Positions 19,979-31,177 of a stretch of DNA of 64,000 nt are shown piece after piece. How positions within the stretch are numbered: position 1 is the first letter of the stretch; each line of letters begins with the position of its first letter. Position numbers and translations under genes: made by a program. This stretch comes from Tretioscincus oriximinensis. Taxonomy: Eukaryota > Chordata > Lepidosauria > Squamata > Gymnophthalmidae. Location: positions 687,884 through 751,883 of the forward strand of contig JAJVDF010000585.1 in assembly GCA_022410635.1 (NCBI GenBank). Reading direction: 5' to 3'. The notes below the pieces were generated by a model. The model saw only the letters and a program-made list of their open reading frames with translations, ran no database searches and was not told the origin of the DNA.

Positions 19979-20588
19979 CAGGGCTTTTTTTGTGACGGTA
20001 CGCACCAGTACACAGTACCGGCACCTTTTATTTAGGCGGGGGGCGGTGTTAGGGGCGGCGACGACAGTGGCAGAGGGGGGCGGCAGCGGCGGCCACTGCC
20101 GCCGCTAACACCCCCCCCCCGCGGCAGCTAACGCCACCCCCGCCTAAATAAAAGGTACCGGTACTGCGGCATTAGCCACCAACGCCGCCCCCGCCAACGC
20201 CCCCCCCCCCCCCCACCACCCCCCCCCCCCCCCCCCCCGCACCCCACGCCGCCCCCCCCCGCCTAAATAAAAGGTGCCGGTACTGCGGCGTTAGTGGCGG
20301 TGGCGGCGGGGGGGAGGGGGGCGGCAGCGGCGGCGGCAGCAGCAGCAGGGGGGGCGGCAGTGGTGGCCACTGCCGCCGCTAGCACCACCACCACCCCGCC
20401 GCAGCTAACGCTGCTCCCCGCACCCCCACCTATATAAAAGGTGCCGGTACTGCGGCGTTAGCCACCAACGCCGCCCCCCCGCCAACGCCCCCCTCCGCCG
20501 CTAACTCCGTCCCGTCGCCGCCGCTAATGCAGCCCCCCCCCTCGCCGGCGTTAGTACCGTCACCTTTTTTTCTAGAAAAAAAGCACTG
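19979..20588. mobile_element. hAT element with GC-rich tandem interior
   Basis: Termini CAGGGCTTTTTTT and, inverted, CAGTGCTTTTTTTC; subterminal TGACGGTAC on both sides. Flanks ATATTTGG (19971-19978) and GTATTTGG (20589-20596), 7 of 8 identical. The interior is CCGCC-rich and repeats 'taaataaaaggt' + 'ccggtactgcggc' at about 20143, 20262 and 20432. No transposase. Second, truncated copy at 1-62. Confidence 0.85.
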
Positions 20589-20599
20589 GTATTTGGTAA

Positions 20600-20915
20600 T
20601 TTGTTCTAGTTCATTTTCTTCAGTTTGTCTCTTCCTCAGGTATCACTACAGCTTTTTTTTTAAAAAAAACAACCTCTCTTCCTTTATTGCTATATCAGGA
20701 CTATTATGTTCTAAACAACAGTAATCTATTATTAATTTTGCTATTATTGGAAGGCACTTTGAAGTTTATTAAATCCAATCCCCCTGTGCTGTCCTTAAAT
20801 ATTTGCCCCAGAAATAGGCACAATCTCACCACAGAACTCCATGCCACTGTCAAATTATATCTGTGCCTAGAAATCTAGCAAGGGGGTCTTGTACTTTGAA
20901 AACTAACAAAAATAG
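20600..20915. other. No recognisable feature
   Basis: AT-rich; no shared repeat and no exon. Confidence 0.4.
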
Positions 20916-20923
20916 GATAGGCA

Positions 20924-20961
20924 GCATGAGCTTTCATAAACAAGTGTATTTCTTCAGATGC
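20924..20961 (-). ncRNA. Hammerhead-ribozyme-like core in a Penelope-like repeat
   Basis: Minus strand: GCAT-CTGAAGA-(14 nt, self-pairing with one mismatch)-GAAA-GCTC-ATGC. CUGANGA and GAAA are the conserved hammerhead boxes, GCAU/AUGC would be stem I, and the palindrome AGCU could form stem III in a dimer. Known: Penelope-like elements and retrozymes carry such minimal hammerheads. Activity is not shown. Confidence 0.6.
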
Positions 20962-21159
20962 TGGGAAACAACTGACAGGTACAAGAATAGTAATTGGGTA
21001 CAAGAATAGTAATTAATCCTTCTAAGAGGAGGGAAGGACCTGGGGGAAAGAGGTGCAGCTAGGCATAGGTGTAATAATCAAATATGTACAGAAAAGTGAA
21101 GAGAAGATTAGTCCAGGCGTACTCTCAAGAGGTTGGGAAGTTACTGTAATTGGTGTTGT

Positions 21160-21431
21160 AATTGGCGCAGTTGCTAAGAAGAAGGTCTCCCATCTGAGAG
21201 ATGGAGTTATAAAGCCATGTGTCGAATATGGGGAGCGGAGGGCACCTTCTACTAACCTGCAGCTCTATCCAACCCAGCTATTCAGCAGCAGGAATTGCAA
21301 GAAATAAATGGGGAAATAGCGTGATGGGGAAGATAGAATGTAACCCTTTGGATGAAAAATAACCTTCTTAAGCGGCTTCAAGTCCCTTTGGGTGAGAAAA
21401 GTGGTGTATAAAAACCCAGTTCTTCTTCTTA
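21160..21431 (+). mobile_element. SINE-Y copy
   Basis: 'ctcccatctgagagatggag', 'cagctattcagcagcaggaa', 'gatggggaagatagaatgta', 'gggtgagaaaagtggtgtat', 'ttcttcttctt'. A central deletion shortens it. Confidence 0.8.
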
Positions 21432-22411
21432 TGGGTAGTGTCTCTATTACAGTCTTTTTGACAGACTGGAATTTGTTGGATCAGTTGTCTGTCACAACCA
21501 TCTATGGGATTTCTAGTTTATTTATAGAAGCAATGGGAGACTGGGTGTACCTTGTTACATGAGCTCTTTTGATTGTTCCAATGAAACCTTTCTGTACTTG
21601 CTTCTCCTTTCTGCAAGTAGCAAAATTCCTAAATATCAACCTGTTCCTCTCCTTCCTCAGCTATAGGCCCTGCCCATGGCTCAGGGAGAGCAGTTCTGAT
21701 AGGATGTCTATGGCCAGAGGCACAATCCCAACAGGATCCTCATTGGATGAGGAAGGGGACATAACACCTGGGAATCTGAGTCTTACCTCCCAGATTCCTG
21801 CCTGGGACAAACCCCAGTATTCCAGGACATATCAGGGAAACTGAAGTTTGTGCTTAGCCTATCCTAAACTGCCCTTTTTGCATCTTCTGCAGTCCTACCT
21901 CAAACAAAAGGTTTTTCCCCCCAACCTGTACGAGGAAGTGAATTTGAGATTTTCTTTTATGCAAAGCAGGGCCTTAATGCCTGTGCTAAATTTTTTATTG
22001 AGATCACATCCAAGGGATTAAAAGTACACACCGATTGTACGTGCAACATTTTCCCAGCAGCTACCCAGAGGAGGTCTACCATTTTCTTCTTGGGAGATTC
22101 AGAGGATTAAACCTGGTACTGTACTTCCTGCAAGATATTCCACCACCAAACTACTGCCTTTTCCACTAAAAAAAAGATATCCAGTTATTTTTTTTAAAAG
22201 AGTCTAAACCCCACGGCTGACAACTTTCCCAAACATTTATCACTAGGCTGGAAGGACAAAACTGAAACGCCGAGCAGGGAAACATGGATTAGGATTGTGA
22301 CCCATCTAATTCGGCACCTAGTCTGAATCCTCTCTTTTGAGTCCTGAAGGTAGTAAAAACCTATCTCCTCTGTCTATGATTTTATCCTCATGGAAAGTAT
22401 AATGAGGAAGG
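21432..22411. other. No recognisable gene or repeat
   Basis: No shared repeat and no convincing exon. Confidence 0.35.
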
Positions 22412-22930
22412 TTAGACCAGAAACATTGCCAACATCTGCATCCAGATGACCCTGGCTACGTGCGCACCATGTTTTTCTGCCTTGTTTGTAGCGCAATCAG
22501 GAAGTCCCGGGCACAAGNACAAAGCGGTTTTTCTGTAGTCGACACGCAATAAATACCTTTTTCCCTGGAATAAATTATTGCTCAGATATTTAGGCATCGT
22601 TCCAGAGAACCCCATAGTCTTGCAAGCGTATGCGTGTGCACAAATTGGACACGAGATGATAAAACAATCGAGAACAATCGAGTCGTTTCTATTGGCTGTT
22701 GCAAGTAAAAAAAAAAGATTCTCGGACTGCACTGCGACAAGATGAATGAGCGATGTTACAGAACTGGGCATTGGTCGTGGAATATACATGTTGGGTGTGC
22801 ACAGATACTCAATTGCTATATTCTGGGTTATAGTATTGTAGCGTTTTTTAAGTCGTGACGTGTTCCTAGCCTCTGTTTTGTACTCCTGTGCCTGTGCGCA
22901 CAAAGGTTTATAACCTGGGATACAGAACAT
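22412..22930 (-). other. Uninterrupted 172-codon open frame, unrecognised
   Basis: One frame stays open for 519 bp in sequence that is not low-complexity and not shared with other parts of the window. The peptide is Cys/His/Met-containing with no motif I recognise, no signal peptide and no clear membrane segment. A run of ten T inside (codons Phe-Phe-Leu-Leu) and an N at about 22518 are oddities. It could be a chance frame, part of a DNA transposon or a decayed exon. I do not assign a function. Confidence 0.25.
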
Positions 22931-23036
22931 ATCAGGTGTAAGCCTTTGCTCCCACAGGACACACCTACCTGCTCGCGAGATGGCAACAGTACCCTACTTG
23001 CAAGAAGTCCTCCGGTACCATGGCAATGTGCAGAAT

Positions 23037-24122
23037 AAGAACATAAGAACATAAGAAGAGCCATACTGGATCAGGCCACAGCCCGTCTAGTCCAGCCTTC
23101 TGTCCCTCACAGAGGCCCACAGATGCACCTGNGCAGTCCGAACAGAGGAAAGCAAAATATGCTGCTCCTGTTCATGACTCCCTGCAAATGGTATTTCAAG
23201 AGTCTTGCCTGTTGCTCCATCCCGGAGGCAACATCCAAACATCCATCCTAGTACCCATTTATAACCTTGGTGTCCATAAACCTGTCTAGTCCTGTCTTGA
23301 AGCTATCCAAGCTATTGGCTACCAGCACCTCTTCAGGAAGTAAATTCCACAGGCCAATGACCCTCTGGGTGAAAAGTACTTTNCTTTGTCTGTTCTCACT
23401 TTTCTACCCATCAGTTTCAAGGAGGACCCTATGGTCCTAGTGTTGCGTGATAGAGAAAATGTTTTTTCTCTATTCACCCTGTCCATCCCTATCCATTTTG
23501 TACACTTCAATCAGATCATCCCTCAAACGTCTCCTTTCAAGGCTGAAGAGGCCCAGACGTTGAAGTCTTGCTTCATAAGGGAGGTGCTCCAGACCCTTGA
23601 TCATTTTTGTTGCCCTTTTCTGCACCTTCTCCAGTTCCAAAATATCCCTCTTGAGATGTGGTGACCAGAACTGAACACAGTATTCCAAATGTGGCCTCAC
23701 CACAGATTTATAAAGAGGCAAAACAACATTTGCTGACATGCTTTCGATTCCTTTCCTTATTATTCCCAACATGGAATTGTCCCGCAACACTCCAAGATCC
23801 TTTTCTTGCTCAGCCACAGAAAGCTTGCATCCCATCAGTTGGTAGGAGTAACTGGGTTCTTTGCCCCAATGTGCATGACCTTGCTCTTGCTTAAGTTGAA
23901 GTGCATTTGCCACTTTGATGCCCACTCACCCAATTTCAATAGATCACTCAGGTGTGCCTTAGAATCATTTTCAGTTTTCACTACCCTGAACAGTTTAGTG
24001 TCATCAGTGAACTTGGCTACTTCACTATTTACCTTGGCATCCAGATCATTTATAAATATATTGAAAAGCAAGGGTCCCCGTATGGACCCCTGGGGTACTC
24101 CACTTTTTGACAGGATGCTGCT
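23037..24122 (-). mobile_element. CR1-like LINE, longest copy of the CTTATGTT family
   Basis: Read on minus, this starts near SGVPQGS and PLLFNIFINDLD, includes the catalytic box as FTDDTKL (position of the usual Y/FADD), then VRPHLEYCVQFW, LEKVQKRATKMIKGLEHLP and the 3' UTR, ending in inverted (CTTATGTT)n at 23037. RT box 4 and 5 and thumb are present. A frame change near 23900 and the D-for-A change in the box mean it is dead. About 1.1 kb remains of an element that is usually several kb. Confidence 0.92.
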
Positions 24123-25090
24123 GTCACGGCTTCCACACAATGAGTCCTGATTCCCTGCCAGGAGCATAATCTTACGTGACTTCGAGATCTCACCCCAGCC
24201 AGAAATGGCAACTTTTGAGAGCAGGTTTGTGGTGCATTGCCGGGAAATTTGGAATATATCCACTCTCAAACGTTGTGGAATAAAGGAGGGTTGTAGCAAG
24301 TTTATCACTGACAACCTGTGAGTACATATACCTGGGTCATCTTTATGGTGCTCCCATTACTTTCTCATGTGCACAGGCCCCCTATTTCTGTATATCACAG
24401 AAGAAAGGATTCGCAGTTTCACTACTGGCTGTCTACATACACGAAGAGATTGCTTTTTCTTCCTGTAAAAAATACTCAATAAATCCTAACTTGTGATTGG
24501 CTGATTTGTGGTGTCCCTTGATGTCAGGGTGGAGAAAAACTTCATGGTAAACTCACCCACGTTTTGTGAGGCAGTCTTTTTAAAATGTCCCTTTTAAATT
24601 GGGGCTGCCCAAAATTGTACACAGGACTTTAAGGCTGCCTCCCCACAAATAATTTTTAAGGAGTTGGCCCTTTAAGGCCCGTGGTTTTTGGATTTTACAG
24701 CCACCACCATTTATCCAATTCTGCATTTTCAATTTTTAGACATTTCTAAAATNTGAAAAGTAGCCTTCATAGGGCATTCCACAACGTGAACATCGTAAAT
24801 CCCATGAAATTTTGAGGCTAGATGTATAAGTTCATTGCCTCTCGGCTTGCAGAGAATGCTGGTAATTGTAACAAGGTGAGCGTAGCAATGACTTGTGGGG
24901 CTTGTCATGTGACGAGAAGGCAAGGCAATGTAACGAAACAGTGTGGAAAATTGAAGGAGGGTGGGGCGGAATCTCGAACGTGTCTTCTGAATTTAAAAGA
25001 ATAACGAAAACGTGTTCTGCAGAGGCACCTTAAGTAGGGCATCCTATAATCACCCAGGAAAAAGAAACATGTCTGAATGCACTTTCACAA
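24123..25090. other. No recognisable gene or repeat
   Basis: A short inverted pair (GGCAGTCTTTTTAAA ... TTTAAGGCTGCC) occurs at 24574-24650, but is too weak to name. No exon seen. Confidence 0.35.
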
Positions 25091-25679
25091 AGGCTGCAAA
25101 CACACTATGTTTTAAAACTGGAGTGAAGGTGGATCGGCAGTGTGATGGGTGCACTTAAATCCAAATCCAAAGCGCCCTCACCTCCCTCAATTCGCTTAGC
25201 CAAATGTGCGGGAACGGAATTAGGTCTGTAATGCGAATCAGGTGCAGTTCCTTGCAATTAACTACGTAGCTCTTTGGCTTCCCCTCTGTTGAGCTGCAAC
25301 TTTGTCCACCCTCTTCCTTCTCCAGCCAGCTTATCTTCACACACGCACAAGCTCAGAAAACACTCTTATCGCTCATGGGGATCCCTGGCCAGCTGCCTCC
25401 TCCTCTTCTTCCTCTGGGATGNCAAGGTGCTGCTGGGGGTCAGCGACAATAGGAAGCCTCACCAGCTCGGAGGAGGAGGAGGCAGCTCGCCAGGCTTGGG
25501 TGCCAGAAAGGCAGAGAGCCCCATGGAGGAGGAGAAGGGTTACCTTCTGAGCTCATGCAGAGCAGATGAGGTGAGCNGCGGCAAGAACAGAGTGCCACAC
25601 AGAGGCTGGGTCCACCCCCACAGCGAATTCCAGCACTCATTTCCACTTCCCTTTTTAAGGCGTAGTGCGTTTGCAGCCT
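25091..25679. mobile_element. DNA transposon-like element with ~27-bp inverted termini
   Basis: The left end AGGCTGCAAACACACTATG and the right end, inverted, AGGCTGCAAACGCACTACG continue into matching TTAAAA. The 535-bp interior is GC- and GA-rich without transposase. No target duplication is visible, so the class is open. Confidence 0.65.
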
Positions 25680-25852
25680 AGTTGACCTTTATGGCTGAGA
25701 GATATTTGTACCCAGAACTTTCTCAGATAATTTCATTTCCTCTTTGTACTGCCTTCAAAATCTATAGCAAAATTGGTATTTTTTCACTGCAAAGTTATTT
25801 CTCCCTTCATTACAGGAGCATGAGACACATTCATATTGGTGCCAGAAGCCCC

Positions 25853-26056
25853 AACGGATGTCTGGATGCTGCCTCCGGGATGGAGCAACAGGCAGGACTC
25901 CTGAAGTACCATTTGCAGGGAGTCATGAACAGGTACATATTTTGCTTTCCTCTATTCAGACTGCCCATGTGCATCTGGTGGGCCTCTGAGAGAGACAGAA
26001 TGCTGGACTAGATGGGCTGTGGCCAGCATGGCTCTTCTTATGTTCTTACGTTCTTA
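25853..26056 (+). mobile_element. CR1-like LINE 3' end
   Basis: 'gatgtctggatgctgcctcc', 'tttgcagggagtcatgaaca', 'tgctggactagatgggct', tail 'cttatgttcttacgttctta'. Confidence 0.9.
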
Positions 26057-26527
26057 AGCACTAGGAACAAATGTGGTTGCAGTATTTTTGGATTTAATTC
26101 AGAATAAATGCCAATTGTTCTGAAGTGTCTCCATTTCTCTCATCAGCACATTGTCTTACTCCCACACAGATCTTTCCCTAATACCAGCTTTGATACCATT
26201 ACCTACCCTAAACTGTTGCAATAAAGCTTTCAAGGATGAGCCAATAGACATTAAGCATTTTTTTAAATCTCATACATTAGACAAGGAGGTTAAAAGCCTC
26301 TTTCTTTCTAAAGCAAGGGGTTGCTATTATAAATACTGCCTTTTTCCAAATGGCGCTGCAAGACGATGAAATAAAAACTGAAAATTCAAAAATGTCACAG
26401 CGCAGTTCCATTATGCTGTTAATGCTTCATCCAAAATACATATAACCACAAAGACTCAACACGAGCACATAGCACGTAAGCTTTAAAAATGAAAAAGCCT
26501 TCGTACCAAGGCTGGCCTGGGTCATAG
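26057..26527. other. No recognisable feature
   Basis: No shared repeat and no convincing exon. Confidence 0.35.
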
Positions 26528-27150
26528 GCATATAAGAGGAGCCCTGCTGAATGGTGCCAGAGCCCATCCAAGCCAGCATTCTGTCTCACCCAGAGGCCCA
26601 CCAATGGCACCTGGNCATCTCAAGCAGAAGGAGGCAAAACCCTCACCTGTTATCTCTTCTTGGAAAAGGGATCTACCATCCGCATGCTAGTGTAGGCTAT
26701 GGCAGGCCCTGAATGCAGCCTGCCATAGTCTACAGTGGCCCACCAATTGCACTTGGGCATCTCATGCAGATCAAGGCCAAACCCTCACCTGCTCTCGAAT
26801 CCCTGCGAATGAGTCTTCAGGAATCCTGCCTGTTGCAACACCACAGTACCAAGAAATCCATCCTAGTAGCCACTGTATTTATTCCCTTGGCTTCCATGAA
26901 CTTCTCCAATCCTGTCTTAAAGCCATCCAGGCTGCTAGCTACCACCACCTCCTCTGGAAGTAAATTCCACAGGCCAACGACCCCTTGGGTGAGAAAAAAA
27001 TACTTTCCCTTGCAGGCCTCACTCGGTTTCACGAAATGCTGCTATCCTAGTGTTGTGCAATACAGAACATATTTTTTCTCTCTGTTCATCTTGTCCGTCC
27101 CATGCATGACGTTATGCACTTCCATCAGATCACCCCTTAAAGGTCTTTAA
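26528..27150 (-). mobile_element. CR1-like LINE with partial duplication and PIF-like insert
   Basis: CR1 3' UTR at 26528-26650; a PIF-like MITE core at 26668-26732; then 'gcccaccaattgcacttggg' restarts the same CR1 stretch and continues to the RT remnant at 27150. Confidence 0.8.
26668..26732. mobile_element. PIF-like MITE core
   Basis: 'catgctagtgtaggctatgg' and 'cctgccatagtctacagtgg' flank the family's central axis; outer arms are lost. Confidence 0.65.
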
Positions 27151-27369
27151 GCTCCTACCTCACTCCTCTTGCTGTCTTTGGAACCATGGAACAAAAGTTC
27201 CGCCATGTTGAAGTTTGTGTATTTTCCTTGAATTAAGGTTGTGTGCTGGTGCCATTTTTAGGTTGCACTGAGGCATCCTAGGGAGGTCAACTAACGTTTT
27301 ATTGCCTGCTCTCTAGTGTTGTTTGAACTTTGCCCTGAGTGCTGGCTACTCATGCACACAGAGTTGCTC
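27151..27369. other. No recognisable feature
   Basis: No shared repeat seen. Confidence 0.4.
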
Positions 27370-27600
27370 TGTGGAAGAAGGAGGAGGAGAAGAACTGGGT
27401 TNTTATACCCTGCTTTTCTCACTTTTCAAAGGGACTCAAAGCGGCTTACAAGAGTATTTTTGCCCGAAGGCTGACATTCTATTATTTTCCCATTTATCTA
27501 CTTGCAGTCAGTTACAATTTCTTGCAATTCTTGCTTTCGAATAGCTGGGTTGGCTAGAGCTACAGGCTAGTGAAGGTGCTCACCCCTCCCCACGCCCCTC
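27370..27600 (-). mobile_element. SINE-Y, head truncated
   Basis: 'gaggaggagaagaactgggt', 'gggactcaaagcggcttaca', 'tctacttgcagtcagttaca', 'cgaatagctgggttggctag'. Confidence 0.8.
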
Positions 27601-27734
27601 CTCTTAAGTGCCTGCAATTAAGCATATTGATTATGTTAAGGCTTGTTAGGGGGACACGGGGGTGCAAGAGGTTAAGAGCTTTGGTGATATTGGAGAGACG
27701 TCGGAGCTCATGCCCCCACGTGTTGTCTATGAGC

Positions 27735-27925
27735 GTCCTCTACTGTCTTAGCGTTAGCCAACTCAGCTGCTCGAAAGCAAAGGAATTTGCAAGTAGATAA
27801 ATGTTTACCTCCACAAATGTGATGGGGAAGATAGAATAGAGGTGAGCACCTTGTAAACTGCTCTGAGTCCCTTCAGGTGAGAGGGGCAGAATATTAAAAT
27901 CAGATTATTGTTATTATTATTCTCC
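27735..27925 (+). mobile_element. SINE-Y, 3' half
   Basis: 'gccaactcagctgctcgaaa', 'gtgatggggaagatagaata', 'gagtcccttcaggtgaga', then a TTA-rich tail. Confidence 0.75.
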
Positions 27926-29214
27926 CTCTCCCCCCTCCTCCTTCCCCTTCTTCTCCTTTGAGCGAGACCTTTAGCTTTACCTTTCTTTGCCTTTCAATAT
28001 CAATTCTGGATGAAACTGCTTGGAATTTCAGGTTAAGAAGGTGGCAGACTGGGACATTAAAGCACATCAAGGACATCAGGACAGAGCAAATGAATTACTG
28101 TTGCTAACATGCAAACCATTGTTGTGCCTGTAATTCCTCTCTAATTGATTGGTCAACAAAACCTACCAATAATTGACGGCTCTTCCCCACAGTTTCAACA
28201 CCCAAGTGCATTCCTGCGCAAAAAATGCAGAAGTGCACTTCTGGGCAATCAGGCAAACGGGACAACAGGGGTGTGGGACTCAGAACTAAAGGGCTTGTTG
28301 AATCCAAACAACTTCTCAAAGATTCTGCACTGTTAGCGGCTGCTGCTGAGCTGGTTGAACTGATTTCTTGCAAAGATGATCTTGTACTCACTCCCCCTCC
28401 AACCCCACAACCAGCCTTCAGAGCTCCATAATATCTGTGCCTGTATTTGTCACTGTCGTGCAGCTCTCTGAAAGGCTAGAGTACCCACTGCGATGTAAAT
28501 CACTGGTTCTTTCCATTAGGGAACTAAACTGAGTAACATCTCTTGTCCACCCCTGGAATGCTCACTTCCAGCTTATGTAAATTCACAATATGGGTATGCT
28601 AAAAACAAAATCCATGGGAAGAAGCAATACCCTCGGGGTGATAGGAAAAGCATACTGCAGGGGGGAAATGGTAGCTTCGTTTGAAATACTACNCTTTTGA
28701 CACACACGTTCACGTTTTGAAGCAATTTCATAGCTGTTGGGTATTGGTTCTAACCCAATTTATGCAGAGTATACATGCAGCTTTAAGACATCTAAAGGAT
28801 AGGCTGGCTGTAAAAGGTTATAGCTTCTTCCAGGATAGGAAATATAATCCAGACAGTTTGTTACNTTCCAGCAGGAAGGCTTTTAGCTACAAAGTCCATT
28901 AAATTAAAAATAGCAAAGGATGTATAGGTTACTTCAGCGTATAGGTAACCATCTCTAGACTACATTTCGCGCTCCAAGTCAGTGAGTGAATGAGCAACTG
29001 AGCATGCCCAGTAATACAGAAATACGGTGATAAGCTAAAATATCAACATTCCAGTGATCATGCGGGAAATGTGCTGCTTGATAGACACTGATGGTCATAT
29101 CTTACCATCTGGCAGTAAACATGTACAGACTGGTTTTAACTAGAAAGCCCAACAATAGCAACTGAATCGCCTCTACTAATAAAATGTGCATTGACGGGTC
29201 CAGTGTTCCAAGCT
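27926..29214. other. No recognisable gene or repeat
   Basis: Overlapping open frames at 28104-28431 on both strands share no motif I know. No other feature. Confidence 0.3.
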
Positions 29215-29545
29215 CTGNTGACCAGTGACAGGGCTTGATACTTTGGATTTTGTACATGGGTGCTCAACGTGGTGGCAGTGACAGGAGCTCCCAAAAGCCA
29301 GATATTGGTCAGGGAGCCTGAAAATCTGGTGCAGCCCTGGTTTATCTAATTTTCCTGGGCACATCAGGAAGTGCCGTCACTCTGGGCGCCTGCGCAGAGG
29401 TAAATACCAGAGGGAACAATGATGTCACTTCCGGTAAAATGNCTCATGGTAAGGGGGCAGCCATTTGCTTTCTCGTGCACCCCTGCATGAGATCTTGAAT
29501 CTTATGCAGGGTACACGATCTCGTAGACTGCCTGAAATTCTCAAC
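29215..29545 (+). repeat. Repeat family X copy
   Basis: 'gaccagtgacagggctt', 'ccagatattggtcaggga', 'gatgtcacttccggtaaaat', 'cacccctgcatgagatct', 'cgatctcgtagactgcctga'. Contains TGATGTCACTTCCGG, an ETS core joined to a CRE-like site. Confidence 0.65.
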
Positions 29546-30165
29546 TCTGCGCTGCAGTCCATAGACTGCCCGTCCATCTGTCCAACACGACAGACAGGGC
29601 AGCCTCTGGTGCCCTGCCCAAGTCTGCCAATGCTGATGCTGTCACNGCAGTCTGCCCATCAGGGACATTGCCAGCTCCCTCCTCTACTCCTTACCTTCTC
29701 TCAAGTCTGCATTTTTGTTGGTTCTCCACTAGTTCACCATAATGCATGAGAAAACTCATGTTTTTTAGTCTGCTTTTATGCCTGTCACTGTGAGATGTTA
29801 AATGAGAAGCACATTTTATTTCAAATGAAGAGTTGCTGTAAGATATTGGTATGTGCCAAGTCTTATCTTTAATGCTTTTTATGATATTTAATCTTCCATG
29901 AAGCAGGGTTCAACTGCTGCATCATCCCCCAGTTTGCAATTGTTAAATTGTTATGGCTTGCATTTATGGCCATGTTATGCTGTCAAAGTTCACAATTGTC
30001 TGGTGGAAATGCTCAGAACATGAAATTATCTGTTTAGGGTAGAGAACTTCCTGGTTGGTTGTTCCTTGTAGTTATTTCTGGTGTTTCTCGGTGGCCATCA
30101 GACTGTGCAGGTTTGAATTTCAGTGAGGATTCATGCATGCACCGGTCAAAAATGTGCTATCCAGA
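29546..30165. other. No recognisable feature
   Basis: No shared repeat and no convincing exon. Confidence 0.35.
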
Positions 30166-30173
30166 CTGAGAGC

Positions 30174-30762
30174 CAGCGATGGTGCACCTATGATGTACGT
30201 GTCAAAGGTGACACATCAAGACATTTTGGGTGACATGCTTCTGCCCTGATTAAATTAAAATTTAAGAATTAATGTGTCTTTTTAATTGGAAAAAAGTTGG
30301 GGAAAACGTTTCAGTGCATGCGCAATCACACCATGCACTGGTGACCGCACATGTTTGTGCAACTCCTTTGCATTGCCTGTCCCCCGTTCTACATTGTCGT
30401 CACCACACACGCGGAGGTGCTCCTGCCTGCTGCCTGCATTCACTTATCAATGACCACAACGCGCCAGTTGCCTGCTGACCGTCCCAAAATTATGGATATT
30501 TCTAGATGGGATACAGCACCCAAGTTAAGATAGGGTTTTTTTTTTACAAATTTTGACACACTGAGGTCAAAAGGTTTGCCAGTTAGGGCCTGTCCCCACT
30601 AAGCCTTTTTCTGGGCTACATCTTGCAATAGGAGCCCGCCAGCTGCATGCTAGTGTAGGCTATGGCAGGTCCCGCCATAGCCAACACTGGCCTGTGCATG
30701 GCCAAGCTCTGCCCCGAGATATAANCCAGAATAAGCCTCAGTGGGGACAGGGCCTTAGAGTG
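30174..30762. mobile_element. hAT (Charlie-like) non-autonomous element with nested PIF-like MITE
   Basis: Left end CAGCGATGGTGCACCTATGA continuing 'tgtacgtgtcaaaggtgaca'. The right end is 'gacacactgaggtcaaaagg' + 'tttgcca', resembling the inverted left end. Flanks share TGAGAGC. The right terminus is interrupted by the MITE at 30586-30754. No transposase coding was seen. Confidence 0.7.
30586..30754. mobile_element. PIF/Harbinger-like foldback MITE, complete
   Basis: Termini GGGCCTGTCCCCACTAAGCC and, inverted, GGCCCTGTCCCCACTGAGGC. Flanked by TTA at 30583-30585 and 30755-30757. The two halves are near-complete inverted copies meeting at 'ggcaggtcccgcc'. Length 169 bp. TTA duplications are the PIF/Harbinger signature. 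Confidence 0.85.
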
Positions 30763-31177
30763 TGAGAGCCAGCCTGGAGTTGTAGTTAGAGTTATCTGGA
30801 AGTCATCTGTTCTCTGGAAGTCATCATCGTCTTTAACATTAATTTACACAGCATACAAATAACAGGCAAAAACACAGTATTGAAAAAATACAGAATACAA
30901 TATTAGATAAAAAAACCAACAGCCTAGTTCAAGGTTAGAAGTATTTGAATAGGAAGTTAGTGGGGCCTGTCAAGGAAGAGTCTGAAACTGGTGTTTAAAA
31001 GATGTGAGAGTGAACAAAACGCTTGGATTGGTGGAAAGAAGAGTTCCAGAGAGAGGGAGCAAGAAGAGAGAAACGGGGGATACAAGACCAGGCAGAGCAG
31101 GGGGTAGTTGAGAAAAGAAGAACCAAGGTTGTGAAAGCTACTTTGTGACACTCTGGGTTGAAAAAATTGATATATTA
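30763..31177. other. No recognisable feature
   Basis: Possible L2-type 3' material ('gaagagttccagagagaggg') on the minus strand, not certain. Confidence 0.3.

Noticed and set aside
24574..24650. Small MITE from GGCAGTCTTTTTAAA / TTTAAGGCTGCC
   Set aside because: Arms are short and imperfect with no target duplication and no second copy.
25274..25681. 135-codon frame as a possible exon
   Set aside because: It lies inside an element with about 27-bp inverted termini, and the opposite strand is open too.
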